From CAYZBM01 sp964476705 (GTDB taxonomy: Bacteria; Pseudomonadota; Alphaproteobacteria; Rickettsiales; UBA6187), in the NCBI GenBank assembly GCA_964476705.1, contig CAYZBM010000059.1, positions 1 through 13,711 on the forward strand: a stretch of 13,711 nt of DNA, in the 5' to 3' direction. Position numbers and translations under genes: made by a program. Below the pieces are notes generated by a model. It saw nothing but the letters and a program-made list of their open reading frames with translations. It did no database searches and had not been told where the DNA came from. Below are positions 13,687 to 13,711 of the stretch, piece after piece. Numbering within the stretch: position 1 is the stretch's first letter; every line of letters starts with the position of its first letter.

Positions 13687-13711
13687 CATAAAAAAAGTAG
13701 CTGGATAGCGA

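Overview
The window looks like part of the chromosome of an AT-rich alphaproteobacterium, most likely a host-associated member of the Rickettsiales or a related endosymbiont lineage. The reasons are the strongly A/T-biased codon use, the linked rpoZ, rel/spoT, pdxJ and acpS genes (an alphaproteobacterial neighbourhood), a KpsF/KdsD enzyme of the Kdo pathway, a RelE-type toxin-antitoxin pair, and many short palindromic intergenic repeats that recall the palindromic elements of Rickettsia. The species cannot be named from sequence reading alone.

Layout, left to right. Positions 1-255 hold an A/T-rich terminator hairpin and a truncated repeat. The ABC-F ATPase uup (-) follows. A repeat-filled gap leads to a small conserved-type 71-aa gene (+). 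Next come beta-carbonic anhydrase and a small membrane protein (both -). A 367-bp gap (3709-4075) contains a nested, branched inverted-repeat structure and a promoter/leader region for a long KamA-family radical SAM aminomutase (+), which ends at a strong terminator. A tightly overlapping operon pdxJ-acpS-nnrD runs on the - strand (vitamin B6, ACP activation, repair of hydrated NAD(P)H). After another repeat come rpoZ (+) with its own terminator, about 250 bp of tandem repeats, then the full-length ppGpp synthetase/hydrolase rel/spoT and kdsD/kpsF (+). A HI1419/HI1420-type toxin-antitoxin operon with a clear promoter and operator follows, and a DMT-family transporter (-) closes the window.

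Most genes are housekeeping. The least ordinary material is intergenic. A mosaic family of hairpin repeats built from four recurring modules (called A, B, C and D here) occurs at 166-207, 2179-2369, 7691-7833 and 8424-8672. Its stems differ in sequence between copies but remain self-complementary, which is evidence that the folded form is maintained. The copies sit where the usual alphaproteobacterial rpoZ-rel-pdxJ-acpS order has been broken and inverted. One copy adds a 32-codon in-frame extension upstream of uup, and several C modules end in a -10-like sequence pointing at the next gene. Two enzymes also deserve attention: the KamA-like protein appears to lack both lysine-binding aspartates, and the Rel protein carries Ser in place of Arg in the RxKD motif of its synthetase domain.
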